Assembly (NCBI GenBank): GCA_934180065.1
Contig: CAKPRA010000025.1
Span: forward strand, 1-28,334
Source of the DNA: an uncultured Clostridia bacterium
GTDB taxonomy: Bacteria > Bacillota > Clostridia > TANB77 > CAG-508
Direction: 5' to 3'
Length of the DNA: 28,334 nucleotides
Numbering within the stretch: position 1 is the first letter of the stretch; the number at the start of each line of letters is the position of its first letter. Positions 8,407 through 16,101 of the stretch are shown here, piece by piece. Below the pieces are notes generated by a model. That model was not told the DNA's origin. It did no database searches and saw only the letters and a list, made by a program, of their open reading frames with translations. A program made the position numbers and the translations under genes.

Positions 8407-8844
8407 ATGAAAGTTAAAGATTGTATGTGTAATAGTGTTGTATGGTTAAACCCGGATTCTACGGTTAGTCAATGTGCAAGATTAATGGATGAACAACATA
8501 TAGGAAGTGTTCCTGTATGTGATCAAAATCAAAACGTAGTTGGTTTTGTTACAGATAGAGATATCTTATTAAGAGCAATTGCTTGTAATAAAGATATAAA
8601 TAATACTAAGTTGAGTGAAATAATGAGTACTGACGTTTGTTGTTGTAATCCTAATACTGATGTAGAAAAGGCAACTGAATTAATGTCTGAAAATCAAGTT
8701 AGAAGAATTCCAGTTATAGATAAAAATAAAATAGTTGGAATATTAACACTTACAGATTTATGTAAAAGTGAACAAGTAAGTGATTTTAAGTTTGCAACAA
8801 CTTATGATAATATTTGTAATTATAATAGAAAAAATAATTGTTAG
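8407..8844 (+). CDS. Two-CBS-domain protein
   Basis: Two tandem CBS motifs fill almost all of the 145 residues: unit 1 runs from MKVKDCMCNSVVWL to VGFVTDRDILLRA, and unit 2 from LSEIMSTDVCCCNP to IVGILTLTDLC. Such Bateman modules bind adenine nucleotides and act as energy or ligand sensors. The GFVTDRDI and GILTLTDL ends carry the Thr/Asp that normally contact the ribose. Cys-rich stretches (CMCN, VCCCNP) are unusual. No effector domain is present, so it presumably regulates a partner protein. An upstream ATG at 8371 is in frame, but GAGG at 8395-8398 sits eight bases before ATG 8407, which I take as the start. The neighbouring Asn/Pro-rich gene may belong to the same programme. Confidence 0.88.
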   Translation: MKVKDCMCNSVVWLNPDSTVSQCARLMDEQHIGSVPVCDQNQNVVGFVTDRDILLRAIACNKDINNTKLSEIMSTDVCCCNPNTDVEKATELMSENQVRRIPVIDKNKIVGILTLTDLCKSEQVSDFKFATTYDNICNYNRKNNC

Positions 8845-8877
8845 TAAGTTTAATTAAAATGTTTTATATTATAATGC

Positions 8878-8909
8878 AAAATAGCGGTTAAAATAACCGC
8901 TATTTTTTT
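8878..8909. terminator. Bidirectional terminator between convergent genes
   Basis: AAAATAGCGGTTA (8878-8890) is exactly complementary to TAACCGCTATTTT (8894-8906) with loop AAA. A/T runs flank both sides, so it can end transcription of the CBS gene and of the minus-strand gene that stops at 8914. Confidence 0.92.
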
Positions 8910-8913
8910 GAGT

Positions 8914-9234
8914 TTATGGATGAAGTTTTATGTAACAACATCTTTTCTTTTCGATTTCTTGCCAGAGTTTTTTTTCGCCGTGATCTATTATAAAACGATA
9001 GTTACGGACTCCGCTTCCTTCATGAATTTTCATATACTTGGCCATGAAGGCTTCTTTTACGGATGTAGAAGTGTAAAGACGAAACAATTTATTTACTAAT
9101 GCTAATCCATCATTACGAACATTTTTATTAAATGGGTCATCATCAAACATAATTGTTATTCGTCCACTTTCTTCAGTCAGAAGTGATATTGTGGCACTTT
9201 TATAAGAAACCACAAAGTACTGATTAAAGATCAT
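8914..9234 (-). CDS. Small protein of unknown function (106 aa)
   Basis: I do not recognise the family. The frame could extend upstream to 9270, but an AAAGAGG ribosome binding site lies about seven bases before the ATG at 9234, so the product is taken to begin MIFNQYFVVSYKSAT. It looks like a small soluble alpha/beta protein: beta-rich N-terminal half (SATISLLTEESGRITIMFDDD), then a helix (DGLALVNKLFRLY), a mixed middle, and a tail rich in Lys, Trp and Cys (KKLWQEIEKKRCCYIKLHP). A near-consensus promoter lies upstream and a strong bidirectional terminator downstream, supporting a genuine monocistronic gene. Confidence 0.7.
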   Translation of the reverse strand: MIFNQYFVVSYKSATISLLTEESGRITIMFDDDPFNKNVRNDGLALVNKLFRLYTSTSVKEAFMAKYMKIHEGSGVRNYRFIIDHGEKKLWQEIEKKRCCYIKLHP

Positions 9235-9279
9235 CAAAAAACCTCTTTTCAATTTATTCCATGCATGCACGGTAAAGAT

Positions 9280-9308
9280 ATTATAACATAATTATAAAGT
9301 AAAGACAA
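9280..9308 (-). promoter_or_regulatory. Promoter of the 106-aa gene
   Basis: On the minus strand, TTGTCT (9303-9308), 17-bp spacer and TATAAT (9280-9285). The leader contains a GCATGC palindrome. Confidence 0.8.
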
Positions 9309-9324
9309 GATTTGTAAATAAAAA

Positions 9325-10314
9325 TTATTTGATATTTGCTAATGGATTACTTTCAACAGCATTTCGAATTTGCGTATTATCCACATGTGTATAAATTTCG
9401 GTTGTAGAAATACTTTCATGACCTAGAAGCTCTTGAAGTGCCCTTATATCTACATTTCCATATTTATACATTAAAGTTGCTGCTGTATGTCTTAATTTAT
9501 GAACAGAATACTTATTAGTATCAAGACCTGCATTTTTCAGCTCTTTTTTTACTATATATTGGACAGTTCTATTACTAATGCGCTCTCGTCTTTCACTTAA
9601 AAATAAAGCATCTTTCGAATCATGCTGAACATTATCATGAGGTCGTACAGCTATATATTTGTTAATTGCATCCATACAAGCATTATTTAAATAAATAGTA
9701 CGCTCTTTATTTCCTTTTCCTATAACATTAAGTTTTTGGTCATTAAAATTAATGTCTTTAAAATTAATTCCAACTAACTCAGATAAACGCATACCACAAT
9801 TTAAGAATAGTGTGATAATTGCATAATCACGTTCATTATTACGCTCATCTTCTTTTTTTACCGCTTCTAAAAGTTTCATACTATCATCAAGAGTTAAATA
9901 TTTTGGAATACGTTTATCTAATTTAGGTGTTTCTAAATTCTGTGCTGGATTTTTTTCAATTAATCCCTTTTTATTGCACATATAATTAAAAAATACGCGG
10001 ATACTAGAAGTTTTTCTTGCACGAGTGGCAGCTTTACTATTATAATTATTGGTTAAATAGAATAGGAAAGAGTGAATATCATCAAGTGTAATTTTTGATA
10101 CTGTATCTATATCCATATTACGAATAATAACATTATGAATATCCTTTTCATTGGTTAATCTAAAATGCATTAAAATATATTTTAAAAATAAATTTAAATC
10201 ATAATTATATTCTTTAACAGTATTTGGTGATTTATTTAAAATAGTTGCTGTATAGTCTAAAAATGAATTTAAAAAATCAGGGTTTCCTTCAATATTAATA
10301 TTAACTTTTTTCAT
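9325..10314 (-). CDS. Tyrosine recombinase (XerC/XerD-like integrase)
   Basis: Tyrosine recombinases cut and rejoin DNA through a 3'-phosphotyrosine bond. The 329-residue protein has an N-terminal SAM-like core-binding domain (about 12-112) and a complete catalytic domain. The catalytic set can be placed: Arg176 (NCGMRLSEL), Lys200 (IGKGNKERTI), His272 and Arg275 (HKLRHTAAT), His299 (LLGHESISTT) and the nucleophile Tyr308 (EIYTHVD). Size and lack of extra domains resemble chromosomal XerC/XerD rather than large phage integrases, but a chromosomal role in dimer resolution cannot be proven here; no dif or att site was recognised. The frame could start at GTG 10323, which is only two bases from AAAGGA, so ATG 10314 is preferred (11-base spacing). 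It has its own promoter. Confidence 0.92.
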   Translation of the reverse strand: MKKVNINIEGNPDFLNSFLDYTATILNKSPNTVKEYNYDLNLFLKYILMHFRLTNEKDIHNVIIRNMDIDTVSKITLDDIHSFLFYLTNNYNSKAATRARKTSSIRVFFNYMCNKKGLIEKNPAQNLETPKLDKRIPKYLTLDDSMKLLEAVKKEDERNNERDYAIITLFLNCGMRLSELVGINFKDINFNDQKLNVIGKGNKERTIYLNNACMDAINKYIAVRPHDNVQHDSKDALFLSERRERISNRTVQYIVKKELKNAGLDTNKYSVHKLRHTAATLMYKYGNVDIRALQELLGHESISTTEIYTHVDNTQIRNAVESNPLANIK

Positions 10315-10355
10315 ATGTATCACATTCCTTTACACAAAATATATATTTATTATGT

Positions 10356-10384
10356 ATTGTATATATCAAAAAAATTAAAGTCAA
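10356..10384 (-). promoter_or_regulatory. Promoter of the tyrosine recombinase
   Basis: Minus strand: TTGACT (10379-10384), 17-bp spacer, TACAAT (10356-10361), in the gap between the GH30 gene and the recombinase. Confidence 0.75.
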
Positions 10385-10390
10385 GCATAT

Positions 10391-11734
10391 TTAATCAAAA
10401 ACAATCTTTAGTGTTTGAATAGAATGACCATTTATATTGTCACTATATATTTTTTTGTTTACGCATAAATTAAAATGCTTTTGTGATTTTGATTTATTTA
10501 ATATAACTACAATAATGCTATTGTCTGGGTTTATAAAAGCTGTCATTTCTATATCATTAGTATACTTGCTATAAGCAATCCTCTTGGCTCCAGATTTTAT
10601 AAATTTGCTAAAATGTCCTATATAATAATATGGTAATGTTTTTTTATAATTATTTGATTTTTTATTTAGCATTATAGGGGCATTACATGGATTTATAACA
10701 TGAGAAGGACCACCGCTATAATTAAGTAATATGTTCCAATCTATGTATCCATTTGAACCAGAATTTAAATCTCCTATAATATCATGAGCATATATCTCAG
10801 CATTAGGAATTTGGCGTCTTAATTTTCTAAACCATAGAAACTCATGACCGGTACAGCCTTCAGTATGTATTATTAACTTGTTTGGATATAATTCATTAAA
10901 TATTCGAATGTTTTCAAAATGATCTCCACTATAATAATGATAACCAATTCCAGCAACAGAATTCATCACATCAGAATCTTCAAATATTTTATTTGCTCTA
11001 TAAACTAATCTTTCTTTATTATGATCCCATATTAATAATTTAGTAGAAATATTGTTTTTATGAAATGCAGGTACTAAATAGTTTTTTATCATATTTCTTT
11101 CATCTTCTGGTGTGTATGTACAAGATTCCCAAATTTGCTTTGCATTTGGCTCATTTTGAATTGTAATAAAATCAATATTTATACCTTGTTTTTTATATTC
11201 TTTAATATATTTTACAATATAGTCAGCCCATAATGTTTTATATTCATCTAACAATTTTCCGCCATTTTTTAGTTTATTATTATCTTTCATAAAAGCAGGA
11301 GGACTCCATGGAGTTGCTACAAATTTGATGTTAGGATTAATTTTTAAGATATTTTTAATCAGAGGAATGATATATTTCGTATCTTGTTCAATTGAGAAAT
11401 CTGATAAATCTTGCTTTTTTGAATAACTATATGAAGATAGGCTAAAATCACAACTACCAATTGGTAATCTGCATAAAGAATAATTAATTCCATTTGTTGA
11501 AAAATAATCATTTATAAAACTCTGTTTTAAAGCAGGAGAGAGCTTAGAAAAACAGAATCCTGCTGATTCTGTGACAGCCCCTCCGAATCCAATAAATTGT
11601 TGATATTTTCTATCTGGATATATGATTATTAAGTTATTTTCTAAATCTTTTAAATCTTTGTTTATAGTAACAGTTTTAAATTCTTTTAAAAATTTCATTT
11701 CTTTTAAATTAGTTTCAAACTTTGTTATTTTCAT
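10391..11734 (-). CDS. Glycoside hydrolase family 30 (glucosylceramidase-like)
   Basis: GH30 enzymes are retaining beta-glycosidases of clan GH-A (glucosylceramidases, beta-1,6-glucanases, xylanases). The 447 residues show the family landmarks in order: QQFIGFGGAVTES (45-57), LCRLPIGSCDFS (88-99), PWSPPAFMK (142-150), the acid/base Glu195 in TIQNEPNA, the GYHYYSGDH loop (264-272), and the nucleophile Glu292 in IIHTEGC. A beta-sandwich C-terminal part follows. There is no signal peptide, so the enzyme is probably cytoplasmic and acts on imported or phosphorylated substrates; the exact specificity cannot be read. The frame extends to 11770, but AAAGGAGG lies five bases before the ATG at 11734, which fixes the start. 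No transporter or sugar regulator is adjacent. Confidence 0.93.
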   Translation of the reverse strand: MKITKFETNLKEMKFLKEFKTVTINKDLKDLENNLIIIYPDRKYQQFIGFGGAVTESAGFCFSKLSPALKQSFINDYFSTNGINYSLCRLPIGSCDFSLSSYSYSKKQDLSDFSIEQDTKYIIPLIKNILKINPNIKFVATPWSPPAFMKDNNKLKNGGKLLDEYKTLWADYIVKYIKEYKKQGINIDFITIQNEPNAKQIWESCTYTPEDERNMIKNYLVPAFHKNNISTKLLIWDHNKERLVYRANKIFEDSDVMNSVAGIGYHYYSGDHFENIRIFNELYPNKLIIHTEGCTGHEFLWFRKLRRQIPNAEIYAHDIIGDLNSGSNGYIDWNILLNYSGGPSHVINPCNAPIMLNKKSNNYKKTLPYYYIGHFSKFIKSGAKRIAYSKYTNDIEMTAFINPDNSIIVVILNKSKSQKHFNLCVNKKIYSDNINGHSIQTLKIVFD

Positions 11735-11849
11735 GAAATCCTCCTTTATTTTTTGTTTAATGATTAACATTCTAACATATTTTATTTAAATTTTCTATAT
11801 TTGTTAAAGAGCCTTAACAAGAAGATATAAAAAAATTTAACTGATTTTG

Positions 11850-11878
11850 TTGACATATTAATATTTTTTTAGTATAAT
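11850..11878 (+). promoter_or_regulatory. Promoter of the 106-aa plus-strand gene
   Basis: TTGACA at 11850-11855, 17-bp spacer, TATAAT at 11873-11878. A perfect 9-bp hairpin (AAATGCTAA with TTAGCATTT, 11883-11904) sits at the expected transcript 5' end and may stabilise the mRNA. Confidence 0.88.
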
Positions 11879-11957
11879 AAGCAAATGCTAAAATATTAGC
11901 ATTTATGAGCAGTAATACACTTATCCAATTACTAACTAACTTAAGGAGGTACTTACT

Positions 11958-12278
11958 ATGATTAATGTAAATGGATTTAAGTATGAAAAGTCAACAGGTG
12001 CGTATTTGAAACAAGGTGTAAAAAATAACAGAACTCCATATGGGGCTGTTGGAGGAGGAAAGGGTTCATTTATAATGCCAGGAGATCCTCCAAAAGTAAT
12101 TTTCACGGTTTATGAAAATGGTCAAAAACATATAATTGATTTTTATTTAACTATAAAGATTAATTCGAATAGAAGAGTAACCGAAAATTACTGTCGTTGC
12201 ATCTATCAAAAGATATGCACTAAAACTTATAAAACTGTTGAAGATTTACTACATGAAGTTATTTCAAACTGCATTTAA
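11958..12278 (+). CDS. Small Gly-rich protein of unknown function (106 aa)
   Basis: Family not recognised. The ATG is preceded by TTAAGGAGG ten bases away, an excellent ribosome binding site. The sequence opens MINVNGFKYEKSTGAYL, then a Gly-rich basic loop (TPYGAVGGGKGSFIMPGDPP, about 27-46) and beta-strand-like segments (KVIFTVYENGQKHIIDFYLTI), and ends with Cys residues (YCRCIYQKIC, and a final NCI). No signal or membrane segment. The Gly-rich loop is not a Walker A motif because no GKS/GKT follows it. It is monocistronic, with a consensus promoter, a 5' hairpin and a terminator. It lies directly upstream of the polymerase operon but is separated from it by that terminator. Confidence 0.75.
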   Translation: MINVNGFKYEKSTGAYLKQGVKNNRTPYGAVGGGKGSFIMPGDPPKVIFTVYENGQKHIIDFYLTIKINSNRRVTENYCRCIYQKICTKTYKTVEDLLHEVISNCI

Positions 12279-12303
12279 GGTAATTATTTTTAATCACCTG
12301 CAA

Positions 12304-12339
12304 ATGGGGATTAGCTATAAAAGGCTAATTCCTATTTTT
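12304..12339 (+). terminator. Intrinsic terminator
   Basis: GGGATTAGC (12307-12315) pairs with GCTAATTCC (12324-12332, one G-U pair), loop of eight bases, then a T-rich tail to 12339. Confidence 0.85.
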
Positions 12340-12353
12340 ATTCGTTAGTACAC

Positions 12354-12388
12354 AAACACTTGTTTTATAGTGAATAAAATGTTATAAT
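12354..12388 (+). promoter_or_regulatory. Polymerase operon promoter with LexA-like palindrome over the -35
   Basis: TTGTTT at 12360-12365, 17-bp spacer, TATAAT at 12383-12388. The -35 is overlapped by AAACACTTGTTT (12354-12365), an imperfect palindrome resembling the Firmicute SOS box (GAAC-N4-GTTC form, here AAAC-ACTT-GTTT). Damage control by LexA would fit the product, but the match is not exact and is my inference. Confidence 0.6.
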
Positions 12389-12423
12389 ACAGATAGAAAT
12401 TTTGGATTTAGGAGGTGAACTAA

Positions 12424-13914
12424 TTGCAAAACTATTATATATCAATAGACTTGAAAAGTTTTTATGCTTCTGTAGAATGTATGGAGCGAGGACTAGATCC
12501 TTTGAAAACAAACTTAGTAGTAGCCGATAATACCAGAACCGAAAAAACAATATGTCTTGCAGTAAGTCCTTCATTAAAATCATATGGAATACCTGGAAGA
12601 GCACGATTATTTGAAGTAATTCAAAAAGTAAAAGAAGTAAATTGTGAAAGAAGATATAAAATACTTGGACATAAATTTAATGGTAAATCTTATAATGATG
12701 ATGAGTTAAAGGTACATAAAGATTATGAATTAGATTATATAATAGCTCCTCCTCAGATGAATAAATACATGAAATATAGTATAGATATATATAATATATA
12801 TTTAAAATACTTTTCTCCTGATGATATATGTGTATATTCAATAGACGAAGTTTTTATAGATGTTACTAAATACTTGCCAACATACAAGATGAAGCCAAGT
12901 GATTTAGCAACTAAGGTTATACATGATGTATATAAACAAACAGGAATAACCGCTACTTGTGGTGTAGGCACTAACCTATATTTAGCAAAAGTGGCAATGG
13001 ATATAGCTGCTAAACATGTAAAACCTAATAAGTTTGGGGTTAGAATAGCTTGTTTAGACGAACAAATGTACAAACAACAATTATGGAGTCATAGACCTAT
13101 TACTGATTTTTGGAGAGTTGGAAAAGGAATTGCTAAAAAATTGGAGCAAAATCATATGTATACTATGGGGGATGTAGCAAGATGCTCTATTAATAATGAA
13201 GACAAATTATTTAAGCTATTTGGTATTAATGCAGAGCTATTAATAGATCATGCATGGGGATATGAACCTTGTACTATAGAAAGTATAAAATCATATATTC
13301 CTACCACAAACAGTTTAAATTCAGGACAAGTATTACACTGTCCTTATAATTATGAAAAAACAAAAATAATAGTTAAAGAAATGACAGAATTATTAGCATT
13401 AGATTTAGTAGATAAACATTTAGTTACAAATCAATTAGTATTAACTATTGGATATGATGTAGATAACTTAAAAGATTCTTATATTGAATATAATGGAGAA
13501 ATTACAATAGATAGATATGGTAGAAATATTCCTAAACATGCTCATGGAACTCAAAATTTAGATCATTATACTTCTTCAAATAAAATTATTGGCGAAGCGG
13601 TTGTTGAGTTATTTGAAAGAATTATAAATAAACAATTGCTTACAAGAAGAATTAATATTTCGGCTAATAATTTAATAAGCGAAGCAGAAGCGGAAATAAA
13701 AGAAAAACAATCTTATGAACAAATAGATTTATTTACAGATTATTCAGAAGTACAGAAAAAACGAGAAAAAGAGCATAAAGAGCACGAGTTACAAAAATCA
13801 ATTTTGAATATTAAAAAGAAATATGGAAAAAATGCAATTTTAAAAGGAATGAACTTTGAAGAAGGAGCAACAACAATCGACAGAAATTCACAGGTAGGAG
13901 GTCATAAAGGATAA
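12424..13914 (+). CDS. Y-family DNA polymerase, UvrX/UmuC type
   Basis: Translesion DNA polymerase of the UmuC/UvrX branch, which copies past damaged bases with low fidelity. Of 496 residues, the palm carries YISIDLKSFYASVEC (5-19, metal ligand Asp9 and the FY steric-gate pair) and CVYSIDEVFIDVT with catalytic Asp141 and Glu142. The fingers, thumb (GVGTNLYLAKVAMDI) and helix-hairpin-helix region (DFWRVGKGIAKKLE) follow, then a little-finger domain. QIDLF (433-437) is a good candidate beta-clamp binding motif. The tail is a charged helix. The start is TTG at 12424, set by GGAGGTG eight bases upstream; no ATG is suitably placed. The stop overlaps the next ATG by one base, indicating translational coupling to the YolD-like gene, the usual partner of this branch. 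Confidence 0.93.
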   Translation: MQNYYISIDLKSFYASVECMERGLDPLKTNLVVADNTRTEKTICLAVSPSLKSYGIPGRARLFEVIQKVKEVNCERRYKILGHKFNGKSYNDDELKVHKDYELDYIIAPPQMNKYMKYSIDIYNIYLKYFSPDDICVYSIDEVFIDVTKYLPTYKMKPSDLATKVIHDVYKQTGITATCGVGTNLYLAKVAMDIAAKHVKPNKFGVRIACLDEQMYKQQLWSHRPITDFWRVGKGIAKKLEQNHMYTMGDVARCSINNEDKLFKLFGINAELLIDHAWGYEPCTIESIKSYIPTTNSLNSGQVLHCPYNYEKTKIIVKEMTELLALDLVDKHLVTNQLVLTIGYDVDNLKDSYIEYNGEITIDRYGRNIPKHAHGTQNLDHYTSSNKIIGEAVVELFERIINKQLLTRRINISANNLISEAEAEIKEKQSYEQIDLFTDYSEVQKKREKEHKEHELQKSILNIKKKYGKNAILKGMNFEEGATTIDRNSQVGGHKG

Positions 13915-14336
13915 TGGATAATTATAGTGATATTATAAATTTATCAAGACCAGTTTCAAAAAGACCACGAATGTCTTTAGAGCAAAGGTCAGCACAATTT
14001 GCCCCTTTTGCAGCACTAACAGGCTATGAAGGACAAGTTAAAGAAACAGCAAGATTAACTGATAAAAGAATTGAACTTAATGAAGAATTAAAGGAAATTT
14101 TAGATTTAAAAATTCAATTAATTCAAGAAAAAATTAAAGAGCAGCCTGATGTAACAATTACATATTTTATACCAGATGATAAAAAACAAGGTGGAAAATA
14201 CAAAACAGTTACAAATTCAGTCAAAAAAATTGATACATATAAAAACGAAATTATACTAATAGATGGAACTACAATTGCTATAGATGAAATAATTGATATA
14301 AGTAGTGAAATATATCAATTAATGATGTATAATTAA
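13914..14336 (+). CDS. YolD-like protein, polymerase partner
   Basis: The N-terminal half matches the YolD-like family: RMSLEQRSAQFAPFAALTGYEGQV followed by a Lys/Glu-rich helix (ETARLTDKRIELNEELKEIL) is its characteristic signature. Family members are encoded directly after UvrX-type Y-family polymerases in Firmicutes and their phages, and are thought to regulate or assist them, in a role likened to UmuD. The C-terminal half (about 80-140) forms beta-strand-like segments ending in TIAIDEIIDISSEIYQL. Length 140 is typical of the longer members. The ATG overlaps the polymerase stop (TAATG) and GTAGGAGG lies inside the polymerase 3' end. No autocleavage (Ser/Lys peptidase) domain is visible, so it is not UmuD itself. 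Confidence 0.88.
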   Translation: MDNYSDIINLSRPVSKRPRMSLEQRSAQFAPFAALTGYEGQVKETARLTDKRIELNEELKEILDLKIQLIQEKIKEQPDVTITYFIPDDKKQGGKYKTVTNSVKKIDTYKNEIILIDGTTIAIDEIIDISSEIYQLMMYN

Positions 14337-14368
14337 AATATAATTTTTGTAATATGGAGGTAATATAA

Positions 14369-15004
14369 ATGCTAGTTTCGAAAATATGCTTAACAGGTGG
14401 ACCTTGCGGAGGAAAATCTTCTGCTTTAGATTATATAAAAAGTCAACTTACAAAATTAGGATATAAAGTAATAATAATAAACGAAGCCGCAACTGAATTA
14501 AAACAAAAAAATATTATACCTGTCAAATGTTCTGACATTGATTTTGCGACATTAATTGTAAAATATCAACTACATCGCGAATTAAAAGCTGAAAATTTGG
14601 CTAAAAATTCAAAAGAAAAATATGTCATTTTATGTGATAGAAGTGCAATTGAGCCCGCAGTTTATGTTGGATATAATATAATTTCAGATATTTTACAAAA
14701 ATACAATAAAAACATAAACCAAGTCAGAGATAGCTATGATTTAGTATTACATCTTACAACCACAGCTAAAGGAGCTGAAGAATACTATACCCTTGATAAT
14801 AATGAAACAAGAACAGAAAATATTGAAGATGCTATAAAATTAGATGACAAACTTTTACAATTATGGGAAAATCATTCCAATAGAATTATAATAAATAATT
14901 CTGAAAAGAACTTTGATTATAAGCTAAATAGAATTGTAATAGAAGTAGTTAATAATATTAAGTATAAAGAAAATAAAATAGTATCAGAAGTAATAACTAA
15001 ATAA
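14369..15004 (+). CDS. P-loop NTPase/kinase, AAA_28 (NadR-kinase-like)
   Basis: The 211-residue protein starts with a Walker A loop, TGGPCGGKSS (9-18), followed by a helix and VIIINEAATEL, the pattern of the AAA_28 group related to the NadR ribosylnicotinamide-kinase domain and to deoxynucleoside kinases. VILCDRSAIEPAVYVG (about 90-105) resembles the DRS motif of nucleoside and nucleotide kinases. YDLVLHLTTTAKGAEEYYTLDNNETRTE contains the Arg-containing lid, and the usual nucleotide-binding beta-strand RIIINNS follows. The true substrate is unknown; a nucleoside or nucleotide is the best guess. It begins 32 bp after the YolD-like gene with a good RBS (TATGGAGG), so it is probably the third gene of the polymerase operon. 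No terminator was found after it. Confidence 0.8.
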   Translation: MLVSKICLTGGPCGGKSSALDYIKSQLTKLGYKVIIINEAATELKQKNIIPVKCSDIDFATLIVKYQLHRELKAENLAKNSKEKYVILCDRSAIEPAVYVGYNIISDILQKYNKNINQVRDSYDLVLHLTTTAKGAEEYYTLDNNETRTENIEDAIKLDDKLLQLWENHSNRIIINNSEKNFDYKLNRIVIEVVNNIKYKENKIVSEVITK

Positions 15005-15112
15005 AAATTTGCAAGTATGAGATTATAAAAGGTAAAAAATAATGGTTAGATTAGTTTTGACTGTAAAGAAACAAAAATTAATGAAAAATTCCAGTAAAAA
15101 AATTATAATAAG

Positions 15113-15141
15113 TTTACTTTTTGCATAAAAACTGGTATAAT
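15113..15141 (+). promoter_or_regulatory. Promoter of the NUDIX gene
   Basis: TTTACT (15113-15118), 17-bp spacer, extended -10 TGGTATAAT (TATAAT 15136-15141). It gives a leader of about 155 nt. Confidence 0.75.
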
Positions 15142-15149
15142 ACAAACAT

Positions 15150-15300
15150 TAATATTATTATTTGGCATATGCCAATTTATTATATATGAGCTATTAGTAA
15201 TAAAAAATGTATTATTCATTGTTACATAATAGCAAAATAAACAGAAGTGGTCAGATCTGTTTATCAACAAAATTTACTTTCTATTAGGAGGGAAATTAGA
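15150..15300 (+). promoter_or_regulatory. Structured 5' leader of the NUDIX gene
   Basis: Three separate foldable elements lie between the promoter and the RBS: a 14-bp palindrome TTGGCATATGCCAA (15162-15175); an 11-bp hairpin formed by GCTATTAGTAA (15190-15200) and its complement at 15222-15233, with one bulged A; and an 8-bp hairpin of 15238-15245 with 15256-15263, loop AGTGGTCAGA. None ends in a T-run. I recognise no known riboswitch class. Confidence 0.55.
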
Positions 15301-15302
15301 AT

Positions 15303-15824
15303 ATGGATGAAATGGTAAAAGTTTTGAATGAACAAGGCCAAGAAATGGGCTCTATTGTTGAAAAACTAAAAGCACATAAAGAAGGAATTTGTCATGGTGT
15401 TGTGGTAATTGCCATTATCAATAGTAATGGAAAAGTAATAATACAAAAAAGAGCCATTGCAAAAAGAGAAGAACCGGGAAAATGGGATTTATCCGCTTCG
15501 GGCCATATTTCGTCAGATGAAGCCATAATAGACGCTGCAATTAGAGAAACATATGAAGAAATTGGCATAAAAATTGTAGCGGATGACTTAACTTATATTG
15601 ATACATTCTTATTCAAAGCTGAAGGTTTCAATAAAAAAATAAGTCACTACACATATGTTTTTATTGTGAAAAAAGACATAGATGAGTCTGAACTTGTTCT
15701 GCAAGAAAGTGAAGTTGATGAAGTAAAATTTGTCGACAAAAAAGAATTGCTTGAAATGTTGAACAAAGGAAAAATGGTAAGTCCATTCAAATACTGCGCA
15801 AAAATTTTAGATTACATGAAATAA
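15303..15824 (+). CDS. NUDIX hydrolase
   Basis: The NUDIX box (G-x5-E-x7-RE-x2-EE-x-G) is complete: GHISSDEA...RETYEEIGI at about residues 65-87, with all metal-binding Glu residues present. These enzymes hydrolyse nucleoside diphosphates linked to another group. The N-terminal half (MDEMVKVLNEQGQEMGSIVEK ... KEGICHGVVVIAIIN) and EEPGKWDLSASGHIS resemble the isopentenyl-diphosphate isomerase-like NUDIX subgroup, but the active-site Cys and Glu of true IDI were not identified, so a hydrolase is the safer call. Its 173 residues are normal. AGGAGGG lies nine bases before the ATG. Possibly a house-cleaning enzyme for damaged nucleotides, which would suit its place after the polymerase operon, though it has its own promoter. 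Confidence 0.9.
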   Translation: MDEMVKVLNEQGQEMGSIVEKLKAHKEGICHGVVVIAIINSNGKVIIQKRAIAKREEPGKWDLSASGHISSDEAIIDAAIRETYEEIGIKIVADDLTYIDTFLFKAEGFNKKISHYTYVFIVKKDIDESELVLQESEVDEVKFVDKKELLEMLNKGKMVSPFKYCAKILDYMK

Positions 15825-15913
15825 GTATGGTTTATGATTATGAATTTTTGCAAAATTAAGAAACATTGTAAAATGGTAGAAAAAACAATAAATTTATATT
15901 ATTCCATAATAGC

Positions 15914-15942
15914 CGCTCCTTTAGAAATTAAAGGAGCGTTTA
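15914..15942 (+). terminator. Terminator after the NUDIX gene
   Basis: CGCTCCTTTA (15914-15923) pairs exactly with TAAAGGAGCG (15929-15938), loop GAAAT, followed by a short T-rich tail. The rest of 15825-16022 has no RBS-supported gene. Confidence 0.75.
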
Positions 15943-16022
15943 TTAACTTCAAAGGCCAACCTGGGGGCTTTATCCATAGATTGTTATCTAAAAAAATTCA
16001 TACAAAAAGACAAAATAATTGA

Positions 16023-16051
16023 TTGCAATTTATTTTTCCTTTTTGTATAAT
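16023..16051 (+). promoter_or_regulatory. Promoter of the 70-aa gene
   Basis: TTGCAA (16023-16028), 17-bp spacer, TATAAT (16046-16051). Confidence 0.8.
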
Positions 16052-16101
16052 AAATTTATAAAAAATTTTATTTAATTAAAAAGTAGTAAGGAGAAGAGAA
16101 T

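Noticed and set aside
8908..9099. 63-codon plus-strand frame
   Set aside because: Antisense to the promoter-, RBS- and terminator-supported minus-strand gene; no RBS.
11883..11904. Hairpin at the 11958 gene leader as a terminator or riboswitch
   Set aside because: No T-run, and only one 9-bp stem of 22 bases; a simple 5' stabilising hairpin explains it.
13914..14336. YolD-like gene as UmuD
   Set aside because: It lacks a Ser/Lys peptidase domain and carries the YolD-like RSAQFAPFAAL signature.
15834..16022. 62-codon frame after the NUDIX gene
   Set aside because: It crosses the terminator hairpin at 15914-15942 and lacks an RBS.
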